This document shows positions 1-5,502 of a stretch of DNA of 7,209 nucleotides, piece by piece (position 1 is the stretch's first letter; each line of letters begins with the position of its first letter). Both the position numbers and the translations under genes were made by a program. The stretch lies in the NCBI GenBank assembly GCA_034409055.1, contig DAOUMU010000226.1, positions 1 through 7,209 on the forward strand, read 5' to 3'. A model generated the notes under the pieces. That model was not told where the DNA came from, did no database searches, and saw only the letters and a list, made by a program, of their open reading frames with translations. Origin of the DNA: DAOUMU01 sp034409055. Its GTDB lineage: Bacteria > Chloroflexota > Anaerolineae > 4572-78 > J111.

Positions 1-169
1 TTTGGCAGAGTAAAATAATTTGAGTTATACCACATCTTGTATCTGTCACAATTATGAAGCCCAATATGTAGTATGTAGCGCAACTATTCTGTTATGTAAA
101 CTCAAAATCTTTATCTGAATATCTATATCAGGCCGGTTACATATTCGCAGAAATGCTTGCACTGTTCCG

Positions 170-703
170 GTGACTGAAACACTGAGCCAAAGTATTTCAG
201 GCTCTCTTCAACAATCTGTGGATAAGCAACAATTGGGAAACGCATGGGTAATCCTCCTGAATTTTAAGGTTGATCCCCATGTTCGCTCAATTTTGCTCTT
301 CAGTCAATCCATTTTGCTTATCAAAACCTTGTTATTATGTCTAGTTATCGCAAAAGTCGAGGGCTTAACTGCTATCGTCATTGGAGGAATAGTTGGTGCG
401 GTCAATGGCGCAATAGATGGCGGTATTGGAGCAGGCATTGAATGGATATTAATTGTAAGTTCTGCTTCTGTATTAGGCACTTGGTATTGGCAGTTCCAAA
501 TAGGTAGTTATTGGTTGTTCGGAGTTGTGACCGGGATGATAGGGGGGGTGGTTGGCTTTTTAACCTGGAAATGTTTTCATACTGCGGAGAGACCGAATTC
601 GTTATCAGCAATGAAATTATTGAGTTATCTTGTTTCATTTGCATTGATTGCATTTGTCAGTCCAATGACTATGGAATTTATGATTTTTATATTTGATGAT
701 TGA
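170..703 (+). CDS. Hypothetical multi-pass membrane protein with glycine-zipper helices
   Basis: I do not recognise the family of this 177-residue protein. About 40 polar N-terminal residues are followed by four or five hydrophobic segments near residues 41-62, 66-82, 88-106, 112-132 and 147-168, so it is probably an inner-membrane protein. The second segment has glycines at 72, 76, 80 and 84 (GxxxGxxxGxxxG), and the fourth has G118, G122 and G126. This is the glycine-zipper pattern used for tight helix packing. No catalytic motif is visible. The start is GTG at 170; the frame is closed by a TGA at 116-118 and has no ATG or GTG between, so this is the best start, although no good Shine-Dalgarno precedes it. 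The gene is AT-rich compared with the genes to its right. It stands alone, 274 bp before the next gene. Confidence is moderate that it is a gene and low for any function. Confidence 0.6.
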   Translation: MTETLSQSISGSLQQSVDKQQLGNAWVILLNFKVDPHVRSILLFSQSILLIKTLLLCLVIAKVEGLTAIVIGGIVGAVNGAIDGGIGAGIEWILIVSSASVLGTWYWQFQIGSYWLFGVVTGMIGGVVGFLTWKCFHTAERPNSLSAMKLLSYLVSFALIAFVSPMTMEFMIFIFDD

Positions 704-880
704 GAAATGCACAAACGGTTATTTAAGAGGCTGTGGCAACCCCGTTCAAGCCGAACGCCCAAGCGAGGCTTTTGTAACCGGTGAATAATTGAGGCTAGTT
801 TTGGCAGCCGAGTTGGGGTAAAATGGGGATGTAGTCGCTGGTGGGGTGGTGTATTGTGAAGTGCCTCACCCTATGTTGAA

Positions 881-904
881 GGCTTCACGTGCGTCGGCTT
901 CACG
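881..904. repeat. Short direct repeat GGCTTCACG x2
   Basis: GGCTTCACG occurs at 881-889 and again at 896-904, in the leader of the delta-60 repeat gene. A GTGAAG at 857-862 could pair imperfectly with either copy. The spacing of 15 bp is short. It may be a regulatory site or chance. Confidence 0.25.
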
Positions 905-977
905 GGAGCGTTGGGCCGCAAAAAACTGAATCGCTTTTCTCTAAACGTAAACATCCAGACCTCGAAAGGTTATTCTA

Positions 978-2363
978 ATGGAACAACCGATCTTCAACCC
1001 GATAACTACTGTTCACATCAACGCTAAAATTCCACTAAATCGAGCAACTAAAAGCCTTTCAATCCGACTGGGAATGGTACTCTTTCTTTCCGCCAGCTTT
1101 TTTAGCCTTACTTTGCCCATCTTGGCTGCTGGGCCTGGTGATCTCGATGTCAGTTTTGGCAATGGTGGTGTAATCACTACCACACTAGGTAGTTCAAGCG
1201 GTGTTGGGGCCGTTGTCATTCAGTCCGATGGCAAAATTGTTGTCGCCGGTGATGGCGATTTACTGACCTTTTTTGGTGTGGCTCGCTACAATAGTAACGG
1301 TGGCCTAGATCACAGTTTCGGTAGCAATGGCGTCATCACCACCCCCATCGGTAGTTCCGCCTATGGTACTGCCATCGTTCTCCAACCAGACGACAAAATA
1401 GTTGTGGCCGGAACAAGTTCTAACGGCAGCCAAGATATGTTCGCCCTGGCTCGTTATGCTAACATCGGCAGCTTGGATAGTGGTTTTGGTAGTAGTGGCA
1501 TCGTCACTACTCCTATCGGAATTGAGGCTCGTGGTCGCGCCGTGGCCCAACAGTCTGATGGCAAAATCATAGTGGCTGGTGACAGTTTTGACGGTAGCCA
1601 AACAACAATTGCCTTGGCTCGCTATACTATTACTGGTAATTTGGATAGTGATTTTGGCAGCAGTGGTGTTGTTACCACCCTGATCGATAGCGATGCTTTT
1701 GGCTATGCCATCGCTTTACAACCAGACGGAAAAATCATTGTTGTTGGCGGGAGTGGTAATCGCCACAGTCAAAGTTATTTTGCTTTGGCTCGCTATACCA
1801 CCACCGGCAGTTTGGATAGTGATTTCGGCAATAGTGGTGTCGTCACTACCCCTATTGGCACCTATGGTTCAGGCTATGGGGTTGCTCTCCAAGCTGACGA
1901 TAAGATTGTTGTGGTCGGTTATACTATCTATGGTATCAGCAGTCCGCCAGCGGTCTTTGCCTTGGTTCGTTACAATAGTAACGGGAACTTGGATAACGGT
2001 TTCGGCCACAACGGCGTTGTCACTACCCCAATCGGGAGTCAGGCTTATGGTAATGCTGTCGTCCTCGATCCTGATGACAAAATCATTGCAGTTGGTTATA
2101 GTTCGGACGACTTTGGCGTTAATTCAAGCTTTGCTCTGGTCCGCTACGATAGTAATGGCAATCTGGATAGTGGCTTCGGCAGTAATGGGGTGGTCACAAC
2201 GTCCATCAGCAGCATAGCTGCTGGCAACACTGTGGCAATTCAATCCGACAGTAAAATCGTTGTGGCTGGTAATTGCTTTGATGGTGCCCAAAATAGCTAT
2301 GCTCTTGCTCGCTATATTTCTAAACTATCAACTTACCTGCCTGTGATATTCAAGCAGTTCTGA
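978..2363 (+). CDS. Secreted delta-60 repeat (beta-propeller-like) protein with a Chloroflexota-type C-terminal tail
   Basis: This 461-residue protein has a long basic N-terminal region, a hydrophobic stretch at about 31-50 and a likely signal-peptidase site after the Ala pair at 50-51 (ILAA-GPGD). The mature part is seven delta-60 repeats (the TIGR02608/DUF5122 type), starting at the LDxxFG motif at residues 56, 110, 166, 222, 279, 338 and 396. Each reads roughly LDxxFGxxGVVTTPIG, then ALQPDGKIVVAG, then FALARY. The period is 54-59 residues. The last repeat breaks off into LSTYLPVIFKQF, a tail resembling those on many exported Chloroflexota proteins and perhaps a sorting or anchoring signal (inference). 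No catalytic residues are evident; a surface or adhesive role is plausible but unproven. The ATG at 978 has only a weak AAAGG upstream. The Met at residue 33 would give a more typical signal-peptide length, so the start is not certain. Confidence 0.88.
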   Translation: MEQPIFNPITTVHINAKIPLNRATKSLSIRLGMVLFLSASFFSLTLPILAAGPGDLDVSFGNGGVITTTLGSSSGVGAVVIQSDGKIVVAGDGDLLTFFGVARYNSNGGLDHSFGSNGVITTPIGSSAYGTAIVLQPDDKIVVAGTSSNGSQDMFALARYANIGSLDSGFGSSGIVTTPIGIEARGRAVAQQSDGKIIVAGDSFDGSQTTIALARYTITGNLDSDFGSSGVVTTLIDSDAFGYAIALQPDGKIIVVGGSGNRHSQSYFALARYTTTGSLDSDFGNSGVVTTPIGTYGSGYGVALQADDKIVVVGYTIYGISSPPAVFALVRYNSNGNLDNGFGHNGVVTTPIGSQAYGNAVVLDPDDKIIAVGYSSDDFGVNSSFALVRYDSNGNLDSGFGSNGVVTTSISSIAAGNTVAIQSDSKIVVAGNCFDGAQNSYALARYISKLSTYLPVIFKQF

Positions 2364-2596
2364 ATTAGCATGATTTAGCAGGAAAAATTCTGTGGGCTAC
2401 AAAATCATACCATCGGCAAAGTGCGGCCCAACAATGCCGTTGGTGGCGACCCATTGAGTACGGTTTTTGGCGCAAGGCTCGGTTTTTGTTGGGGTTGTCT
2501 TTGGGCACCACAACGGCGGCGTTGGGGTGCGACACGAGGTCGTGTCATTGTTTATTACAACCGAATAGTCGGGATGTAACTCGTTGTTCTGCCAAC

Positions 2597-2625
2597 GGTA
2601 TCCCTTCGACAAACTCAGGACAGGC
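2597..2625. repeat. Palindromic intergenic repeat, copy 1
   Basis: This is a 29-bp unit starting GGTA and containing CCCTTCGACAAACTCAGGA followed by CAGGC. It matches copy 2 at 25 of 29 positions, offset by 49 bp. The CCCTTCGACAxGCTCAGGG core is a short imperfect palindrome of a kind that recurs in intergenic DNA of many environmental bacteria (established type from memory, not searched here). Confidence 0.6.
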
Positions 2626-2645
2626 CTACCCGGACATACGTCACT

Positions 2646-2674
2646 GGTAACCCTTCGACAGGCTCAGGGCAGGC
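2646..2674. repeat. Palindromic intergenic repeat, copy 2
   Basis: This is the second 29-bp unit, with the fuller palindrome CCCTTCGACAGGCTCAGGG (CCCT/AGGG arms) at 2651-2669 and CAGGC at its end. It abuts the first recognisable stem of the group II intron (GGGGGG-TGAAA-CTCC from 2677). It may have replaced the original 5' end of the intron or been inserted into its domain I. Confidence 0.6.
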
Positions 2675-3336
2675 TTGGGGGGTGAAACTCCGGAGACGAT
2701 GTATCCTCATCCACGTAGAGAGATGGTCACTTAACCGTGAGGAGCGGCGGCGACTGCCAGCACCGAGGCGGTCGGAGACTACGCTACGCAGTAGCGCGGT
2801 ATGGTTAACAGAAGTGAACTACTGACCGCAAAGCGCGTCGTTACTGAAAACAAGCCAAAGGTGCTGAGATGTTTCCAGAAGAAACGCGTAGGCTTGGGCC
2901 AAAAGGCAAGGGGTCAGGTATAGGTGCTGCTAACTCACCTGGCGCAGATGGCGCACCCCCGGCGAAGAGGCGGAATCCTTCGGCACTCCCTACGGTCGCA
3001 GGACAAGTTCTACCCCGCGCCTTCAGGCAATGACACGGAACGGGCTAAGCCCGTCGTCCTCCCTCTGGGAAAGCGAGCCGCAAGGTGAACCGATAGGGTT
3101 GCGGGTAAGGGATGCTGGACGCGAAGTGAGCGAAAGCCCTCTGGTAACGAGAGGGATAGGGGGTTCGAACTTTGCCCCACGCGAAAGCGGGCAGACTTCC
3201 AGCAGGTGTCTCGTCACGAGAAAGCTTGGCCAACCACCTTAAAACGGGCAGGCAGATGACGGTAAGGAGTAATCCGAACGGGTGCGCCCGTTAACGAAGA
3301 AACCGGGTGGCGGCTCCAAGGGTGTATCGTGAAGTT

Positions 3337-3357
3337 CACAGAGGCCAGGCTTCTGTG
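3337..3357 (+). other. Residual domain IV hairpin of the group II intron
   Basis: CACAGAGGC pairs with GCTTCTGTG (one G.U) around a CAG loop. It sits just before domain V, where the maturase gene normally interrupts the intron. The neighbouring sequence leading into domain V (GCGTTTGAGAGGCTT) looks like the usual domain IV/V approach, so the coding part seems cleanly absent, not broken at random. Confidence 0.5.
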
Positions 3358-3390
3358 AGCGCGTCCTACCACGGGGCGTTTGAGAGGCTT

Positions 3391-3424
3391 GAGCCGGATG
3401 AAGGGGAACTTTCAAGTCCGGTTC
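3391..3424 (+). other. Group II intron domain V (catalytic hairpin)
   Basis: A 34-nt hairpin with a 9-bp lower stem, AA bulge, 5-bp upper stem and GGAA tetraloop. The AGC triad at 3392-3394 and the bulge are the metal-binding elements of the ribozyme active site. All pairs are intact, so the catalytic core has not obviously decayed. Confidence 0.9.
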
Positions 3425-3427
3425 TTA

Positions 3428-3465
3428 GGAGGGGGGGAGGCGGCAACGCCTCCTCCCTATCCGAC
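3428..3465 (+). other. Group II intron domain VI with putative branch-point A
   Basis: GGAGGCG pairs with CGCCTCC around GCAA. The lower stem GGAGGG pairs with CCC and TCC, leaving an unpaired A at 3459 within CTATCC. That A lies 6 nt before the inferred intron end at C3465 (CCGAC), in line with the usual 7-8 nt branch-point position. The exact 3' splice site is inferred from the conserved AY ending. Confidence 0.75.
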
Positions 3466-3510
3466 CGGCAAATCGCCATAAACGCTAACATTATCGGTGT
3501 TTCAAGCGAC

Positions 3511-3516
3511 AGGAGG
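3511..3516 (+). promoter_or_regulatory. Strong Shine-Dalgarno fixing the GNAT start
   Basis: AGGAGG lies 6 nt upstream of GTG at 3523. It shows that translation begins there and not at the ATG at 3307, which sits inside the intron RNA. Confidence 0.85.
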
Positions 3517-3522
3517 TTTGAC

Positions 3523-3978
3523 GTGTTTCGTGTGCGCCCATATGACCCTGATGACCGCGCCTTCGTTCTTGGGCTTGCCCCACGTCTTGCAATAGGTATG
3601 CAATCTTGGCGTGATTTAAAACTTTGGCTTACAACGGTTGAGAATTGGCTCACCGAAAGCATCAACCAGCACAATCAAAAGACAATGGTCTGGATTGCAG
3701 AAAACGAACAGGGTGAGCGATTAGGCTTTGCAACAGTCTCGCATAGTACTCACTTTACAGGTCAACGCCAAGCCTATATCGGAGAGTTGGCGACGAGTGA
3801 AACAGTCGAAGGTCGCGGAGTTGGCGCAGCTTTGGTTAAAGCCTGTGAGCAATGGGCGCGCGAGCAAGGCTATGCCTTGCTTACGGTTTCGACTGGCGCA
3901 GCGAATACACGGGCGCTCAGGTTTTACGACCATCTTGGCTTTCATGAAGAAGATGTCACGTTGACCAAGCTCCTATAA
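3523..3978 (+). CDS. GNAT-family N-acetyltransferase
   Basis: The product is a 151-residue GCN5-related acetyltransferase, expected to move an acetyl group from acetyl-CoA to an amine; the substrate cannot be told from sequence. The acetyl-CoA pyrophosphate loop is EGRGVGAAL from about residue 96, fitting the R/Q-x-x-G-x-G/A signature and preceded by the strand AYIGELATS. The C-terminal motif AANTRALRFYDHLGF (about 126-140) contains the N128 and the Y135 commonly used as general acid in the family. Its length is normal. The GTG start is chosen because AGGAGG lies 6 nt before it and the typical GNAT opening (FRVRPYDPDD) follows directly. The open frame continues 216 nt upstream, but that part is group II intron. 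The gene stands alone, 57 nt after the intron and 556 nt before the Rrf2 pair. Lone GNAT genes beside mobile RNA are often acquired; that is inference here. Confidence 0.88.
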   Translation: MFRVRPYDPDDRAFVLGLAPRLAIGMQSWRDLKLWLTTVENWLTESINQHNQKTMVWIAENEQGERLGFATVSHSTHFTGQRQAYIGELATSETVEGRGVGAALVKACEQWAREQGYALLTVSTGAANTRALRFYDHLGFHEEDVTLTKLL

Positions 3979-4026
3979 TTCTCGTATCCAGTTGCCGTCT
4001 TAAGAAAACATAGGGTTTGATGATGA

Positions 4027-4215
4027 ACTCATTTAGACTTTTTCCATGTATTTGAAGAGGTTTTTAGAAAAATTCATCCTGATCAAACTGTTGTTGTCAT
4101 TCGCACTGTTTACGCCTTAGGACTGTTTAGAGGTCATAATCAAGGTAAGTTAGGATTAAAAATGCCAGACTTACCCCCTCGTGGAGCTAAATTCCCTTTT
4201 TTGCAAAATTTCTAA
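4027..4215 (+). pseudogene. Start-less open frame, possible C-terminal gene remnant
   Basis: After two TGA stops at 4021-4026, the frame stays open for 62 codons to TAA at 4213-4215. The translation has a natural protein look: FFHVFEEVFRKIHPDQTVVV and, near the end, DLPPRGAKFPFLQNF. It has no ATG or GTG before a Met two-thirds of the way through (4162) and no ribosome binding site. It lies in the same frame as the GNAT gene but is separated from it by stops. I read it as the surviving 3' end of a lost gene, possibly of a mobile element. I do not recognise the family. Confidence 0.35.
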
Positions 4216-4297
4216 CGTAACGGGCCTCATCAATGGCCAATGAATTATTCTGAACTATGCTTGTTACTCTTGTAAAAGTTTCAACCATCCTGTCCAG

Positions 4298-4342
4298 ATA
4301 TAGCGGTTTATTGAGCCAGTAAGTTCCCTCCAACCGCTATAT
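4298..4342. repeat. 11-bp perfect inverted repeat
   Basis: ATATAGCGGTT at 4298-4308 is exactly complementary to AACCGCTATAT at 4332-4342, with a 23-nt loop. No T-run follows, so it is not a standard terminator. It may be the folded end of an untranslated RNA, or the ends of a tiny miniature element. Confidence 0.5.
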
Positions 4343-4420
4343 GTAGTGATTAACTCAGGTTTCTTTCTTATTCGAAAAGTTTAAATGAGTTCAATGCCAT
4401 GCTGAATATGAATTTAAAGC

Positions 4421-4463
4421 ATAGTGACAAATGTCACTATTAATAAGTGACATTTGTCACTAT
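4421..4463. promoter_or_regulatory. Nested palindromic operator upstream of the Rrf2 genes
   Basis: ATAGTGACAAATGTCACTAT (4421-4440) is itself a palindrome with 9-bp arms and an AA centre. AGTGACATTTGTCACT (4446-4461) is a second palindrome with a TT centre. The two are reverse complements, so 4421-4438 and 4446-4463 form one perfect 18-bp inverted repeat around ATTAATA. Dyad centres are 23 bp apart, about two helical turns. Such paired sites usually bind dimeric regulators; the downstream Rrf2 proteins are the obvious candidates for autoregulation (inference). The AGTGA-N6-TCACT form also resembles a CRP/FNR-family site. TTGTCA at 4454-4459 could be a -35 box inside the operator. Confidence 0.7.
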
Positions 4464-4508
4464 TTAGAGAAGATGAATTTATCTAAAATATTATGGACTA
4501 AGTTGGTC

Positions 4509-4514
4509 TATAAT
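4509..4514 (+). promoter_or_regulatory. Putative -10 box of the Rrf2 operon
   Basis: A perfect TATAAT lies 20 nt before the ATG at 4535. Transcription would start near 4521, just before the TAAGGA ribosome binding site. There is no good -35 hexamer 17 bp upstream, which would fit a promoter needing an activator. The palindromic operator would then be centred near -67 and -90. Confidence 0.4.
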
Positions 4515-4534
4515 GTCAATAAAGTAAGGATTTT

Positions 4535-4996
4535 ATGTTTCCGCTTACTCGACGGGCAGACTATGCCGTGCGTATTATGTTAGAACTGGGTGATAAAGCC
4601 GATAACGAGCAACGAGTGCCGGCTGCTCAGGTTGCTCAAAAAGCCGGTATTCCGCTGGCATTTTTGCGCAAGATTGTGGCAGACCTGGTCAGGGCCGGAT
4701 TGGTACGGACTTACTCCGGCCCAAGCGGTGGTTTGACACTGACCCAACCGGTGGCGAGTATCAACTTAGTCCATATCCTGGAAGCCATCGAGGGGCCTAT
4801 TTGCCTTAATATCTGCCTGGTGCGTCCTAAGGAATGTCCTCGAGATCAGATCTGCCCGGTCCACGGCTTTTTAGGCCGACTGCAGGCAAATCTTATTCAA
4901 CAGTTGCAGGAAGTTACCCTGGACAAACTGGTAGCTGAAAAACGTGAACTGGAGCAGCGGCCAGGTCGGTCGAATATTCAAATAACTCTATCCTGA
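4535..4996 (+). CDS. Rrf2-family transcriptional regulator, Cys3-His type
   Basis: This 153-residue protein has the Rrf2 layout: an N-terminal winged helix-turn-helix starting FPLTRRADYAVRIMLEL, the recognition region IPLAFLRKIVADLVRAGLV (about 39-57), and the wing GPSGGLTL (about 62-69). A C-terminal cysteine cluster follows: C90, C94, C101 and C107. C94-x6-C-x5-C resembles the three-cysteine [Fe-S] site of IscR and NsrR. CPVH places H110 exactly where IscR has its fourth cluster ligand (C-x-x-H). It probably senses Fe-S status, oxygen, NO or redox state; which one cannot be told here. The ATG at 4535 follows TAAGGA at 4525-4530. The gene is first in an apparent two-gene operon, 22 nt before a second Rrf2 gene, and lies behind a nested palindromic operator that it may bind itself. 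Confidence 0.9.
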   Translation: MFPLTRRADYAVRIMLELGDKADNEQRVPAAQVAQKAGIPLAFLRKIVADLVRAGLVRTYSGPSGGLTLTQPVASINLVHILEAIEGPICLNICLVRPKECPRDQICPVHGFLGRLQANLIQQLQEVTLDKLVAEKRELEQRPGRSNIQITLS

Positions 4997-5018
4997 AGCA
5001 AACGAAGTGAGCTAGCTT

Positions 5019-5435
5019 ATGTTGCAAATCAGCCGTCAGACGGAGTATGGAGTACTAGCCTTGTTGGATCTGGCCAGCTTTCCGCCCGGTTCACGCCTGC
5101 AAACTAGCGATATTGCCCAACGCCAGGCCATTCCTGAAAGTTATCTCATCAAAATCGTGAATAGACTGGCCCAGGTAGAACTTTTACAAACTTATCGCGG
5201 CTCTGAAGGGGGGGTTGCTTTAGCCCGCCCGGCCGAGAAAATTTCTGTGCTGGAAATCATTCAGGCCCTGGAAGGCAAGGTCAACCTGAATATCTGCTCT
5301 CGTGAGCCGGCTCATTGCAAAAATTCCGATCAATGTCCGGCCTGCCCTATGTGGGTGGGCCTGCAAAATGTTTTTGACCAATATCTCGAGTCGCTCAAAT
5401 TGAGTGACATAACCCGGCCTCCGAGCCAATACTAA
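5019..5435 (+). CDS. Rrf2-family transcriptional regulator, Cys4 type
   Basis: This 138-residue protein is a paralogue of the regulator just upstream. Its winged helix begins LQISRQTEYGVLALLDLA, with the recognition region IPESYLIKIVNRLAQVELL at about 38-56 and the wing GSEGGVAL at 61-68. The cysteine cluster is C93, C100, C106 and C109 (C-x6-C-x5-C-x2-C). The last cysteine replaces the His of the CxxH motif in the upstream paralogue, so an all-cysteine cluster or a second redox thiol is possible. Sensing an Fe-S or NO signal is inferred from the family. The start at 5019 is the only sensible ATG. Its ribosome binding site is weak, and the 22-nt gap suggests translation coupled to the first gene. 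The two regulators may form heterodimers or bind neighbouring half-operators (inference). The Sco-like genes begin 156 nt downstream. Confidence 0.9.
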   Translation: MLQISRQTEYGVLALLDLASFPPGSRLQTSDIAQRQAIPESYLIKIVNRLAQVELLQTYRGSEGGVALARPAEKISVLEIIQALEGKVNLNICSREPAHCKNSDQCPACPMWVGLQNVFDQYLESLKLSDITRPPSQY

Positions 5436-5497
5436 TCTAAAAATTAGTAACTGGGTAGCCACCCCCTTAGATACGACCTACGCTACTAAGCAGTTAC
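5431..5497 (+). other. Overlapping inverted repeats after the second Rrf2 gene
   Basis: ACTAAT (5431-5436) pairs with ATTAGT (5443-5448). As an alternative, GTAACTG (5447-5453) with GTAGC (5455-5459) pairs with GCTAC (5482-5486) and CAGTTAC (5491-5497). The first pair overlaps the second, so the two folds are mutually exclusive. This could be an attenuator-like leader of the Sco operon or simple read-through control. Confidence 0.35.
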
Positions 5498-5502
5498 AAA
5501 AA

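Larger units (their letters stand above)
2364..2676. other. Intergenic stretch without a convincing gene
   Basis: The 313 bp between the delta-60 gene and the intron core hold no credible + strand gene. On the - strand an open frame spans 2397-2612, but its composition is odd, and a different - strand frame looks more protein-like in the middle (for example HPNAAVVVPKDNPNK). It may be a frameshifted remnant of an unidentified gene; I cannot name it. GACACGA-GG-TCGTGTC at 2531-2546 is a small perfect hairpin directly after GTGCG at 2527. GTGCG matches the group II intron 5' consensus (GUGYG), so it is a candidate but unproven intron start. Two copies of a palindromic repeat fill the right end. 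Confidence 0.4.
2677..3465 (+). ncRNA. Group II intron RNA without an intron-encoded protein
   Basis: The 3' end is diagnostic. Domain V (3391-3424) is exactly 34 nt: GAGCCGGAT pairs with GTCCGGTTC through one terminal U.G, an AA bulge follows, and GAAGG/CTTTC is capped by a GGAA tetraloop. The AGC catalytic triad lies at 3392-3394. A 3-nt linker leads to domain VI and an end of CTATCCGAC, with the last C at 3465. Upstream, about 700 nt are dense in stem-loops and rich in GNRA-type turns, as in domains I-III. Domain IV, which normally holds the reverse transcriptase/maturase, is reduced to a hairpin. No RT motif is present in any frame; short open frames across 3023-3242 are by-products of structured RNA. 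The left end is not resolved: no GUGYG lies next to the core, the nearest candidate being GTGCG at 2527. Splicing, if active, would need a maturase in trans. Identity is sure; the left boundary is not. Confidence 0.85.
3979..4534. other. AT-rich spacer between GNAT and the Rrf2 genes
   Basis: This 556-bp stretch is markedly richer in A+T than the genes around it. It holds a start-less coding-like remnant (4027-4215), an 11-bp inverted repeat (4298-4342), a nested palindromic operator (4421-4463) and a promoter-like TATAAT (4509-4514). I see no intact gene or RNA gene in it. Confidence 0.6.

Noticed and set aside
727..760. GAGGCTGTGGCAACCCC resembling an insertion-sequence end
   Set aside because: No matching inverted partner, transposase or target duplication was found in the window.
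1693..2217. 174-codon open frame overlapping the delta-60 gene in another frame
   Set aside because: It is the alternative-frame reading of the repeats; the delta-60 frame has signal peptide, periodic motifs and a natural end.
2397..2612. Minus-strand open frame of 71 codons
   Set aside because: No ribosome binding site, unusual composition, and it runs into a palindromic repeat. A frameshifted remnant is possible but I cannot identify it.
3023..3242. Short overlapping open frames on both strands
   Set aside because: They coincide with the stem-loop-rich intron RNA, have no homologous look, and mirror each other across strands, as expected from inverted repeats.
3307..3522. In-frame N-terminal extension of the GNAT gene from ATG 3307
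   Set aside because: This stretch is group II intron domains IV-VI and the leader. The GTG at 3523 has AGGAGG 6 nt upstream and the usual GNAT N-terminus.
3466..3522. Possible integron attC site between intron and GNAT gene
   Set aside because: AACGCTAACATTAT has a weak likeness to attC core sites, but I could not find paired R/L boxes or a foldable attC.
4421..4463. CRISPR-like or toxin-antitoxin repeat
   Set aside because: Only two units with a 7-bp spacer and full internal symmetry; an operator explains it better.
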